DNA from: DASUBV01 sp963822485
GTDB lineage: Bacteria > Actinomycetota > Actinomycetes > Streptosporangiales > Streptosporangiaceae
Assembly: GCA_963822485.1 (NCBI GenBank)
Contig: CAWGHW010000008.1
Span: 1-64,000, forward strand
Direction of reading: 5' to 3'
Length of the DNA stretch: 64,000 nucleotides
Shown piece by piece: positions 40,003 to 48,487 of the stretch (its first letter is position 1; each line of letters starts with the position of its first letter). Under the pieces are notes generated by a model. The model made no database searches. It saw nothing but the letters and a program-made list of their open reading frames with translations, and was not told where the DNA came from. Position numbers and translations under genes: made by a program.

Positions 40003-40428
40003 ATGTACGGTCCCGACCGGCCGCCGGTGGGCATGCACCTGGCCCGGGTGGCCAGGGAGACCGGCCGCGCGTTCGACGCGGCGCTGGCCGAGGCGGGCGG
40101 CTCGCTGCCGGTCTGGCTCGTGCTGATCTCGCTGAAGAGCCGTCAGCTCGCCAACCAGCGGGCGCTCGCCGAAGCGGTGGGCATCCAGGAGGCGACGCTC
40201 ACCCACCACCTCAACGCCATGGAGGCGGCGGGCCTGCTCACCCGCCGCCGCGACCCGGCCAACCGCCGGGTGCACGTGGTCGAGCTGACCGCCGAGGGCG
40301 ACGCGCTGTTCGTCCGGCTGCGCGCCGCGGCCACCGCGTTCGACCGGCGGCTGCGCGCCGGGCTGTCCGCGGCCGACCTGGACCGATTCGAGGCGGTCCT
40401 GGACCGCCTGCGCGACAACGTGACCTGA
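40003..40428 (+). CDS. MarR family regulator
   Basis: 141 residues. A winged helix is clear: QRALAEAVGIQEATLTHHLN (recognition helix) and the wing LLTRRRDPANRRVHVVELT. MarR proteins are dimers that bind palindromes and let go on ligand binding. Target: most likely the divergent SDR gene and itself through the CTTAGATATCTAAG site. Convergent with the multicopper oxidase gene, 4 bp apart. Confidence 0.9.
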   Translation: MYGPDRPPVGMHLARVARETGRAFDAALAEAGGSLPVWLVLISLKSRQLANQRALAEAVGIQEATLTHHLNAMEAAGLLTRRRDPANRRVHVVELTAEGDALFVRLRAAATAFDRRLRAGLSAADLDRFEAVLDRLRDNVT

Positions 40429-40432
40429 GGCC

Positions 40433-42049
40433 CTAGCGGCGGACGATCTCGATCTCCGACATCATGCCCAGGTCCTCGTGCGACACGATGTGGCAGTGCT
40501 CGACGAACCGGCCCGGGTAGTCGACGAAGTTGGACTGGAACGTGATCGTGTCGCCCGGGTCCTTGGTCAGCACGTAGGTGTCCCGCCACAGCGGCGGGTC
40601 CAGCACCTTGCCGTTCCGCCGGGTGATCCGGAACGGGTTGGTGTGGATGTGGAACACGTGCGCGTGCTGGCCCAGCGCCGGGTCGAAGTCGTTGTGCAGG
40701 GTCCACTCCTCGGCCGTGCCCAGCACCGGCCGGTACGGCGCCCGCGCCGGGTCGTAGGGCACGCCGTTGATGCCGAAGTTCATGAACACCCCGCCCGGCT
40801 CCTGCAGCGTGAACGCGAACTCGCGGTGCCGGGCGATGGGCAGGATGGGCGGGTCGTAGGCGGGCAGGCCGGACGGCAGGCTCATCTTCGGCCCGTCGCC
40901 GGCCACCTCCACGGTCAGGATCGTGCGCCGGTCCAGCTCGCCCTTGAGCAGCGGGAAGCCGGGCATGCCGCCCATCGGCGGGCTCGCCGCCGCGCCGCCG
41001 CCGGCCTCCGGCATGCCGGGGATGTCAGGCATCCCGCTGGAGCCGGGGGTGAGCACCAGGTGGTAGCGGCCCGGCCGCCCGGCCCGGACCAGCACCTCGG
41101 CCCGGTTGCCCGCCGACAGCATGATCGCCTCCTCGGGCTCGGGCTTCCTGAGCGTCAGGCCGTCCCAGGCCAGCACGTGGAACTCGTGGTGGCGCAGGTG
41201 CAGCGACAGGAAGTTGCCCTGGGCCGCGTTGAGGATCCGCCAGCGCTGGACCTCGCCGGGATACATGCGCACCGTCGGGTGCAGCACCCCGTTCACCGTG
41301 TACAGCACCCGGTCCTTGGGGAAGAACGAGCCGTCCGGCGGCGGGTCCGGGTCGGGGTCGCGCAGCTGGTAGTCGTGGCCGAGCTCGAGGGCCTGCACGA
41401 TCATGATCTTTTCTTTGGCCGCCCGGACCTCGGGCACCCGGTCGATGTCGCCGCGCACGATCAGCGCGCCCGCCATGCCCGCCCGCAGCGACTGGGTCAC
41501 CCCGCCGTGGTGGTGCGGGTGGTACCAGAACATGCCGCCCGTGTGGTCGGCCGGCACCGGGACCTCCAGGTCGTGGTCCCGGCCCGGCGGGATGACCAGG
41601 AAGATGTTGTCGGCGTTCCCGGACGGCGAGACGTGCAGCCCGTGGGTGTGCAGGTTGGTGGTGGTCCACTCGTGCGGCCGGTCCATCCGCACGTGCTTCA
41701 TGTGCAGGTGCGGGAGCCGGTTGCGCAGGTGCACCCGGATCGTGTCGCCGGGGTCGATGTCCCAGGTGTAGGAGGGCACCACGCCGTCATAGGTGTAGGT
41801 GCGCACCAGCCGGGGCGCGCCCACGTCCACCACGCCGGGCCGGGTGGTCAGCCGCACGTTGAGCTCGTGGTGCGAGCTGCGCAGTACCCGCGGCTGCGGC
41901 AGCTCGATCGGCCGCCGCCGGGCCAGCCAGTCGCCGAGGGCCCGAGCCGCCTGGGCCCGCTGCGCGGTGTCGAGCGAGCCCGCCAGCGCGCCGGCCGCGG
42001 CGGCGCCGTAGCCGATGGCCTGGCGCCGGGACACAGGCTTAGCCGTCAT
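40433..42049 (-). CDS. Secreted multicopper oxidase
   Basis: 538 residues. A Tat-like signal (SRRQAIGYGAAAAGALAG) suggests export of a folded copper enzyme. The four copper-ligand motifs are all present: HTHGLHV near 131, WYHPHHHG near 170, HVFHIHTNPF near 470 and HCHIVSHEDLGMM near 518, with Met as type 1 axial ligand. The Met/Gly/Pro-rich loop (GMPDIPGMPEAGGG ... PPMGGMPG) resembles the metal-binding insert of CueO-like enzymes. Role: oxidation of Cu(I), phenols or metals outside the membrane. GAGGAG precedes ATG 42049; a membrane-protein gene is divergent. Confidence 0.92.
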   Translation of the reverse strand: MTAKPVSRRQAIGYGAAAAGALAGSLDTAQRAQAARALGDWLARRRPIELPQPRVLRSSHHELNVRLTTRPGVVDVGAPRLVRTYTYDGVVPSYTWDIDPGDTIRVHLRNRLPHLHMKHVRMDRPHEWTTTNLHTHGLHVSPSGNADNIFLVIPPGRDHDLEVPVPADHTGGMFWYHPHHHGGVTQSLRAGMAGALIVRGDIDRVPEVRAAKEKIMIVQALELGHDYQLRDPDPDPPPDGSFFPKDRVLYTVNGVLHPTVRMYPGEVQRWRILNAAQGNFLSLHLRHHEFHVLAWDGLTLRKPEPEEAIMLSAGNRAEVLVRAGRPGRYHLVLTPGSSGMPDIPGMPEAGGGAAASPPMGGMPGFPLLKGELDRRTILTVEVAGDGPKMSLPSGLPAYDPPILPIARHREFAFTLQEPGGVFMNFGINGVPYDPARAPYRPVLGTAEEWTLHNDFDPALGQHAHVFHIHTNPFRITRRNGKVLDPPLWRDTYVLTKDPGDTITFQSNFVDYPGRFVEHCHIVSHEDLGMMSEIEIVRR

Positions 42050-42148
42050 CCTCAGTCTCCTCGTGACGTCACTCGTATCAGCAATTAGTGACGATGACGC
42101 TACAGTTAGTAATCACGTCGAACGAGATGCCACGCGGAGAGGACGGCA
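42050..42148. promoter_or_regulatory. Divergent promoter region of multicopper oxidase and membrane protein
   Basis: This 99-bp gap is less GC-rich than its surroundings. It holds the perfect palindrome GTGACGTCAC (42063-42072). A possible plus-strand promoter is TTAGTG / 16 bp / TAGTAA in 42084-42111. The palindrome lies in the leader of the oxidase gene and could be an operator. Confidence 0.4.
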
Positions 42149-43078
42149 ATGCGGCTGACCCGGCGGGGACTCCAGGTGTCCCTGGGGCTGATCTGGCTGC
42201 TGGACGCGTTACTTCAGTTCCAGCCCGCCATGTTCACCCGGTCGTTCCCCGATCAGGTCCTCAGGCCTGTGGCGCAGGGCAACCCGGCCTGGGTGGCTGA
42301 CCCCGTGACCTGGGCGGCGACACTGATCAGCCAGCACGTGGTGCTGGCCAACGCCGCGTTCGCCATCGCTCAGCTGGTGATCGCGCTGGCCATCCTGTGG
42401 CGTCCCACGACCGGGCTCGGGCTGGCCCTGTCGGTGCCCTGGGCGCTCGCGGTGTGGTGGCTCGGCGAGGGCCTGGGCGGCGTGCTGACCAGCGCGCCCG
42501 CCGCGGTGGCCGGCGCGCCCGGCGCGGTCATCCTGTACGGGCTGCTGGCCGTGCTGCTGTGGCCCATGCCGGACGGCCCGCACGGCGGCTCGCTGGCTGC
42601 CGCCAGCCCGCTTGGCCCGGTGGTGGCCAGGCTGGTCTGGGTGCTGCTGTGGGGCAGCCTGGCCTACGACACCCTGCTGGCCGCCAGCCGGGCCAGTCTC
42701 GCCGCCCTGGTGTCCGGCGAGGGCGCGGGCGAGCCGGGCTGGCTGGCCGCCATCGACCGGTTCGCGGGCCACCAGCTGGGCGCGCATGACGCCGCCGTCT
42801 CCGCCGCGCTGGCGGTGATCTTCGCCGTCATCGCGGTCGCCGTGTTCATCCCGGCCGCCTCCCGCCCGGTGCTAGCCGTGGCCATCGCGCTGGCGCTGGC
42901 CATCTGGCTGGTGGGGGAGAACCTGGGTGACGTCTTCACCGGCCAGGGCACCGACCCGAACACCGGGCCGCTGCTGGTCCTGCTGGCGCTGGCCTACTGG
43001 CCGCGCCGCCCGCTGGAGCGGCCGCTGCCCGCCGTCGGCGGCCGCCCGCCTGCCCTGGCGCTGCCCTTCCGGCGCTAG
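42149..43078 (+). CDS. Polytopic membrane protein paired with the multicopper oxidase
   Basis: 309 residues, SD GGAGAGG. Seven or eight hydrophobic helices are visible. The start LIWLLDALLQFQPAMFTRSFP and the segments AVWWLGEGLGG and AIWLVGENLGDVFTGQGTDPN form a pseudo-duplicated pattern (WxLGExxG twice). Similar proteins occur in other actinobacteria, some beside copper or redox genes (recalled). DoxX-like quinone chemistry is one possibility but not shown. Confidence 0.78.
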   Translation: MRLTRRGLQVSLGLIWLLDALLQFQPAMFTRSFPDQVLRPVAQGNPAWVADPVTWAATLISQHVVLANAAFAIAQLVIALAILWRPTTGLGLALSVPWALAVWWLGEGLGGVLTSAPAAVAGAPGAVILYGLLAVLLWPMPDGPHGGSLAAASPLGPVVARLVWVLLWGSLAYDTLLAASRASLAALVSGEGAGEPGWLAAIDRFAGHQLGAHDAAVSAALAVIFAVIAVAVFIPAASRPVLAVAIALALAIWLVGENLGDVFTGQGTDPNTGPLLVLLALAYWPRRPLERPLPAVGGRPPALALPFRR

Positions 43079-43117
43079 GGCGCCCGGGCGCCCGCGCGGG
43101 CGGCGGCCCGGGCGGTG

Positions 43118-43238
43118 GCTTGGGACGGCGGCTGGGACGGCGGCTTGGGACGGCGGCTGGGACGCGGCGGCCTGGGACGGCGGCTTGGGACGGCGGCTGG
43201 GACGGCGGCTTGGGACGGCGGCTTGGGACGGCGGCTGG
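43118..43238. repeat. 12/13-bp tandem repeat, about 9 copies
   Basis: Units GCTTGGGACGGCG and GCTGGGACGGCG alternate, with one expanded copy (GACGCGGCGGCC). The array fills part of the 358-bp gap 43079-43436 between convergent genes. Long open frames here on both strands come from the repeat and are not genes. Confidence 0.85.
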
Positions 43239-43262
43239 GCTCGCGGGCCGTTTTCTTTCCGG

Positions 43263-43319
43263 CCGGGAACAGTATTCCCGGACCCCTTCCGTGCGGCCGG
43301 TTTCGACAAGTTTGTCGAA
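43263..43319. other. Small hairpin and inverted repeat in a convergent gap
   Basis: CCGGGAA-N5-TTCCCGG (43263-43281) forms a 7-bp stem. TTCGACAA-N2-TTGTCGAA (43302-43319) is an 8-bp inverted repeat. Both lie between convergent genes; the first may help terminate, the second looks like a protein site but has no obvious promoter. Confidence 0.5.
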
Positions 43320-43436
43320 CTCGCGGCACAGATGCCGGTGATCTTTCTGAGCGGCCCGGCGTCTTTTATCGAGCAGGCCTTTTGACGCTTACGCGGAATT
43401 CTCGCGGCGGGCACCCAGGTTTCTCGCGGTGTTCTT

Positions 43437-44210
43437 TCAGCGGCCAGGCGGCCGGGGCACCGCGGAGCGCCAGGCGGCCAGGCCGAGCCGGACCAGCTCG
43501 GCGTTGCCGGTGACCGCCTCGCCGTACGGGCCGGCCAGCGTGTCCTCCAGGCCGATCCGGCTCGGCAGCCCCAGCGCCCCGGCGTGGGCCACCAGCGGCC
43601 AGCAGGCGTCCTCGTCGCCGTGCAGCAGCACGGGCTCGGGCGCGCCGGTGCGGTCCAGCTCGGCCAGGACCCGGTCGGCGCGGTCGATGGCGGTCTCGGC
43701 GGGGCCGCCGGAGATCTCGACCAGGATCCGGGCCAGCCGGTCGCCGGGCCGGAACGCGGCCAGCGCCCGGGCGTCGGCCACCGACCACACCCCGGCCTCG
43801 ATCTCGATGCCCCCGGCGTGCAGGGCGGCGATGAGCTCGGTCCAGCCCGTCTCGGACACGTTGACGGACGCGAAGTCCGGCCGGGCGGCATCGTCCAGGT
43901 CGGCCCACCGGGCCACCTCGGCGCGCCGGGCCCGCTGGTCACCGCCGGTGATCCACAGCCCGGTCGACACGCCCACGCCGGTGCCGGGGCAGGCCGCCCG
44001 CACCGCCGCCACGGCCGGGCCGATGTCCGCGCTGGCCAGGGACTCCTGGCCGGTCGCGTCGCGCGCGTGCAGGTGGACGGCCTCGGCCCCGGCGGCCACG
44101 GCGGCCTCGGCCGCCCGGGCCAGCCCGGCCGGGTCGGTGGGCAGCCCCGGATGGTCACCGGGGGCTCGCTCGCCGTTGAGGCACACCTTCATCCGCCGGA
44201 TGTCCGCCAT
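43437..44210 (-). CDS. BKACE-type beta-keto acid cleavage enzyme (DUF849)
   Basis: 257 residues, TIM barrel. KVCLNGERAPGDHP at the start and AVHLHARDATGQES (HxHxRD-like zinc and substrate site) identify the beta-keto acid cleavage family, whose founder Kce condenses 3-keto-5-aminohexanoate with acetyl-CoA. Further barrel strands FASVNVSETGW, ILVEISGG and RIGLEDTLAGPYG fit. It is short for the family (about 270-300), and the substrate is not predictable. Divergent from a hydrolase gene. Confidence 0.87.
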   Translation of the reverse strand: MADIRRMKVCLNGERAPGDHPGLPTDPAGLARAAEAAVAAGAEAVHLHARDATGQESLASADIGPAVAAVRAACPGTGVGVSTGLWITGGDQRARRAEVARWADLDDAARPDFASVNVSETGWTELIAALHAGGIEIEAGVWSVADARALAAFRPGDRLARILVEISGGPAETAIDRADRVLAELDRTGAPEPVLLHGDEDACWPLVAHAGALGLPSRIGLEDTLAGPYGEAVTGNAELVRLGLAAWRSAVPRPPGR

Positions 44211-44290
44211 GACGTCATGCTCGCACCCGGCCGGGCCGGATGGGCGGTGCCGCGCGTGACCGGGCCCGCACCGGCCGCTAGCGTGAAGAC

Positions 44291-44920
44291 GTGCAGATCG
44301 AGACGGCTTACGGCCCGGCCGCCGTGGAGCTGGACGGGCCGGCCCGGGCCAAGTTCCTGCTGGTCCTGACCCACGGGGCGGGCGGCGGGGTGGACTCGGC
44401 CGACCTGCTGGCGGCCCGTGACGCCGGGCTGTCGGCGGGCGGCACGGTGGCCCGGGTGCTGCAGCCCTACCGGGTGCGCGGGGCCAGCGCGCCGGGCTCG
44501 CCGCAGCGGCAGGACGCCGCCTGGCTGGAGATCATCGCGGCCCTGCGAGACCGGCGTCCGCGCCGGCCGCTGGTGCAGGGCGGGCGGAGCAACGGCGCGC
44601 GGGTCGCCTGCCGGACGGCGACTGCGGCCGGGGCGACCGCGGTGCTCGCCCTGGCGTTCCCGCTGCACCCTCCGGGGCGGCCAGACCGGTCACGGGCTGA
44701 TGAGCTCCGGGCCGCAGGCGTTGACGTACTGGTCATCAACGGCGACCGGGATCCGTTTGGCATCCCGGATCCGGCCGATGCGGCGAGAGTCGTCGTCCTG
44801 CCGGGACAGACGCATGCCCTCAGCGGTGCCGCCCGGCTGATCGAGCGGGAAGTCAGTGCCTGGCTGGGCGCGGTCCTGGCCGGTGGCAGAGCGGTCAGCA
44901 CACGCGCGCGGCGCGCCTAG
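44291..44920 (+). CDS. Alpha/beta hydrolase (TEX30/KANL3-like)
   Basis: 209 residues, GTG 44291. The fold and triad are readable: LTHGAGGGVDS (oxyanion region), nucleophile in QGGRSNGARVA, acid in VINGDRDPFGIPD and His in PGQTHALSG. Members are uncharacterised serine hydrolases. Convergent with the DUF5999 gene, 12 bp apart. Confidence 0.85.
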   Translation: MQIETAYGPAAVELDGPARAKFLLVLTHGAGGGVDSADLLAARDAGLSAGGTVARVLQPYRVRGASAPGSPQRQDAAWLEIIAALRDRRPRRPLVQGGRSNGARVACRTATAAGATAVLALAFPLHPPGRPDRSRADELRAAGVDVLVINGDRDPFGIPDPADAARVVVLPGQTHALSGAARLIEREVSAWLGAVLAGGRAVSTRARRA

Positions 44921-44932
44921 TGGCCCGATGGG

Positions 44933-45178
44933 CTAGGCGGCGGGGGTGTCGGCCTCGTTGGCCTGGCTCAGCGGGGCCAGCGGCCGGGTAGTAAACGGGT
45001 CCGTCGGCCGGTGCGGCTCGATAGCCAGCCCGTCCGGGAGCAGTTCGCCGGTGTCCTCGAAGACGACAATGCCGTTGCAGAGCAGGCTCCAGCCCTGCTC
45101 GGGGTGGCTAATAATCGTTCTGGCCGCCTCGCGGTCCGGATCCTTAGGATCCGGGCACGGGGGCGTGTGTGGGCACAT
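44933..45178 (-). CDS. DUF5999 family small protein
   Basis: 81 residues with AGGAGG just before ATG 45178. MCPHTPPCPDPKDPDREAAR and SHPEQGWSLLCNGIVVFEDT are the family signature; three cysteines lie at fixed N-terminal and central sites and could hold metal. It is found mainly in filamentous actinomycetes. Function unknown. Confidence 0.9.
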   Translation of the reverse strand: MCPHTPPCPDPKDPDREAARTIISHPEQGWSLLCNGIVVFEDTGELLPDGLAIEPHRPTDPFTTRPLAPLSQANEADTPAA

Positions 45179-45391
45179 TCTTGTGCCTCCTGTGTAAGCG
45201 TCTAGTTGTGCTCTTGATCACACTCTACTGTGCCAGCTACCTTGCATTTCGCGGCATGGCTCGTTGTGACGGTTTTCTTTACCACCCTTTGTAGCTTTCC
45301 GCTCATCGCGCAGGTAGCCCGAAGGGGTCACCGCCCTATTCAGAGAGTAACAATGTGGGAACGCAGTGTTATTCCCGTGGTAAAGAGCAGG

Positions 45392-45817
45392 TCAGTGCTC
45401 GGGGAGGTGCGCGATCGGGACGCCAAGCGCCACGGTCTCGGGCCGGGCCGGGAACCCCGTGAGCTGGTAGGACTCCCGCAGCGTGAGCAGCCGCTCCGCC
45501 TCGTCGGTCAGCGCGTGCACGGCGGGCTTGGCCTTCGACTTGCGCCGGTAGATCCGATCGTCGTAGCCACGCGGGCCGATCTCCGCCCGCTCCGCCGCGT
45601 AGGCCGCGCGCATGGCGGCGGTCAGCGCCGCGTCCAGCTGGTGCGCGAGCCGGTACTGCACGTCGGCCGGCGCGAGGGTGGCCTGTGCCTGCCGGTAGGC
45701 CTGCTCGGCCTCCCTGGCCGTCGCCAGGAGGCTGTCGAAGTTGGCTGCCAGTGCTACGTCCGCCAGGTACGCGGCCTCGGCCGCCGAGCTGACCTTGTTG
45801 TTCCGACCCCTTGTCAC
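45392..45817 (-). CDS. Hypothetical helical protein
   Basis: 141 residues, GTG 45817, no strong SD. Mostly alpha-helical (AAEAAYLADVALAANFDSLL ... AYRQAQATLAPADVQYRLAHQ) with a basic patch YDDRIYRRKSKAK. No known family recognised. The same frame is open far upstream and joins the ABC exporter frame through GC-rich repeats, which is not meaningful. The 213-bp gap 45179-45391 between this gene and DUF5999 is unusually AT-rich and may hold the DUF5999 promoter. Confidence 0.6.
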   Translation of the reverse strand: MTRGRNNKVSSAAEAAYLADVALAANFDSLLATAREAEQAYRQAQATLAPADVQYRLAHQLDAALTAAMRAAYAAERAEIGPRGYDDRIYRRKSKAKPAVHALTDEAERLLTLRESYQLTGFPARPETVALGVPIAHLPEH

Positions 45818-46040
45818 GGCGGTCAGCTTAGCGGATCCGCCGGCCCGGCCGGCGGGGCCGCCGGCGGCCCTGGGCTGGCGCGAGGTGGGGCCCAGCCGAG
45901 CCAGAGCCAGCCCGGGAGGACCAGCGACACAGGACCAGGACCCGGCCCGCCCGCGGCCGCATCCGGATGCGGAGTCGACCCAGGTGCGGAGCCGGCGCAG
46001 GTCCGGGCCCGGGCTAGGTGCGGGCCCGGGCCAGGCGCGG

Positions 46041-46091
46041 AGCTGGGCCGGGTGCGGGGTCGGGCCGGGTGCGGAGTCGGGCCGGGTGCGG
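46041..46091. repeat. 17-bp tandem repeat, 3 copies
   Basis: Three copies built on (A/G)G(C/T)CGGGCCGGGTGCGG sit in the 596-bp gene-free stretch 45818-46413. The rest of that stretch is related GC-rich repeats, the hairpin at 46253, and duplicated ATCAAGGACCGGGGGCC and CCGTGATCATGG motifs at 46303-46370. Confidence 0.7.
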
Positions 46092-46252
46092 GGCCGGCCC
46101 AGGTCCGGGGCCGGGCCTGGTTGCGGTGCCGGCGGGTCGCCCCCCGCCTCCCCATCGGCCCCACGCGACTGACCAGGCTCGGCCGTCGCTCGGCTCTCAT
46201 GCCGTGCCGGGCCGGATGCTGGGTTGTGGTCGGGCCAGAACGTCGGTCCTCG

Positions 46253-46302
46253 TGATCGTGGCCGTTCTGCCGCAAAATTCTGCGGCAAAACGGCCACGAT
46301 CA
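46253..46302. repeat. 50-bp hairpin with 22-bp stem
   Basis: Arms 46253-46274 (TGATCGTGGCCGTTCTGCCG + CA) and 46281-46302 pair with one mismatch around the loop AAATTC. It lies 112 bp beyond the stop of the ABC exporter operon. No T-run follows. Confidence 0.9.
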
Positions 46303-46413
46303 AGGACCGGGGGCCCGCCATCAAGGACCGGGGGCCGTGATCATGGACTGGGTGGGCCGTGATCATGGGCTGGGGTTGGCCGGGCAGTCGGGCCGGGTCG
46401 GGCGCGGTTGGGG

Positions 46414-48487
46414 TTAGGCGAGGCTGGCTTGCCAGTCGGCGTGCAGGGCCGAGTACTCGCCCTCGGTCTCCAGCAGCTCGCCGGGGGAGCCGTCCTCGAT
46501 GATCTGGCCGTCGGCCATGACCAGGACCCGGTCGGCGATGGCCACGGTGGACAGCCGGTGCGCGATGATCACGGCGGTGCGGCCGGTGAGCACGGTGTGC
46601 AGCGCGTTCTGGACCAGGCGCTCGCTGGGGATGTCCAGCAGCGAGGTGGCCTCGTCCAGGATGAGCAGCGCGGGGGCGGCCAGGAACGCGCGAGCGAACG
46701 AGATGAGCTGGCGCTGGCCGGCGGACAGGCGGCCGCCGCGCTTGCCGACCAGCTCGTCGTAGCGGGCGGGCAGCCCGGAGATGAACGTGTCGGCGCCGAT
46801 GGCCTCGGCGGCGGCGACGATCTCGGCCCGGCTGGCGCCGGGCTTGCCCAGGGCGATGTTGTCCGCGATGGAGCCGCCGAACAGGTAGTTCTCCTGGGTG
46901 ATCAGGATGACCTCGTGGCGCAGGGCCTGGTCGGAGAGCTGGCGCAGGTCGACGTCGTCCAGGGTGACCCGGCCTTCGTTGGGGTCGTACATGCGGGCCA
47001 GCAGCCGGGCGACGGTGGTCTTGCCCGCGCCGGTGGCCCCGACGATGGCCACGGTCTGGCCGGCCGGGATGCGCAGGTCCATGTGCGGCAGGACGACCTT
47101 CTCCCGGTAGGCGAACCGGACCGACTCCAGGGCGGCGGTCCGGCCGACCGCGGCGGACCGGGCGACCGCCGCGCCGCGGGCCGCCGCGCCGCGGGCCGTC
47201 CCGCCGCGGGCCGTCCCGCCACCGGCCCGCCGTCCCTCGCCCGCCATCCCTCGGCCCGCCGTCCCTCGTCCGGCCGTCCCTCGGTCCGCTGCCGTCTCTC
47301 GGCCCGCCGCTGCCCCTCCCGCCGCTGCCCCTCGCGCTGCCGTCTCTCCCGCCGCTGCCCCTCCCGCCGCTGCCCCTCGCACCGCCGTCCGCCGCGCCGG
47401 GCGCGGGGAGCGTCACCGGGTCGGCCGGCTCGGGCACCGAGGGCGGCTCCTCGAGCACGCCGGAGATCTTCTCCAGCGCGGCGCCCGCGGACTGGAAGTT
47501 GCTGTAGAACTGCGACAGGTCGACCAGCGGGTCGAAGAACCGCTGGAGGTAGAGCAGGAAGGTGACCAGCACGCCGAGCTGCATCTGGTGGTCGATGACG
47601 CGCAGGCCGCCGTAGAGCAGCACGGCGCCGATGGCCAGGTTGCCGACCAGCGTCACGCCGGGGAAGAAGATGGCCAGCAGCCGGGCGGCCCGCAGGCTGG
47701 CGTCGGCGTAGGCCTGGTTGAACTCGTCGAAGATCTCCTCGTTGCGCGGCTCGCGGCGGAACGCCTGGACCGCCCTGATGCCGCCGAAGGTCTCGACGAA
47801 GTGCACGATGACCTGGGCGATGGTCTCCCTGGTCCGGCGGTAGGACAGCGCGGACTCGCGGCGGAACCAGGCCGACAGCCACAGCAGCGGGATGAACCCG
47901 GTGAAGATCACCAGCGCGAGCTGCCAGTCCAGCAGCAGCATCCCGGTGCCCACCAGCAGCATGGTGAACAGCGCGGAGACCAGGCTGTCCAGGCCGTCGG
48001 CGAACAGGTCGGAGATGGAGTCGATGTCGGAGACCTGGCGCGAGATGACCCGGCCGGAGGTGTACTTCTCGTGGAAGGCCACGGGCAGCCGCTGGAAGTG
48101 CGCGAACAGGCGGCAGCGCAGGTCGAGCACGACCTTGCCGCCCAGCCGGCCGATGCCGCTGATGTAGGCGCGGGTGGTCACGGCCTGGACGGCGACGGCC
48201 ACGGCGAACGCGCCGACGATCACCGCCAGCGACGTGATGTCGTGGTTGCGGGTCAGCTGCGGGATCTGGTCCACGCCCCGGCCGACCAGCCACGGCCCGG
48301 CCAGGATGGCCAGGTTGGCCAGGACGATGAGGACCAGGATGCCGAACACCTGGACCCGGTGCGGGCCGAGCAGGTCGCGCAGCAGCCGGCGGGAGCGCTG
48401 GCGCAGGAACGAGGACAGGCCGGGGGAGACGTCCTCGGCGTCCTCGGCCGCGATGCCGCGCCAGGCGTCGGCGGGGGACTGGCTCAT
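46414..48487 (-). CDS. ABC exporter half-transporter 2, low-complexity linker with frame slip
   Basis: About 690 residues; ATG 48487 overlaps the stop of the first subunit (ATGA). Six membrane helices (about 40-320, e.g. VFGILVLIVLANLAILAGPWL) are followed by the ATPase: Walker A VGATGAGKTTVARLL, signature LSAGQRQLISFARA, Walker B LLILDEATSLLD. Between them lies a linker of about 95 Gly/Arg/Ser/Asp residues instead of the usual few, and the frame changes inside it (47150-47380). The signature deviates (LSAGQ), as expected for the partner of a degenerate site. Drug or lipid export is the usual role. Confidence 0.88.

Noticed and set aside
43079..43436. Small ORFs in the 12/13-bp repeat array
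   Set aside because: They consist of repeat-derived Gly/Trp/Arg strings on both strands and have no SD.
46041..46302. Origin of replication or phage attachment site
   Set aside because: No DnaA boxes, integrase or tRNA are nearby; only repeats and a hairpin are present.
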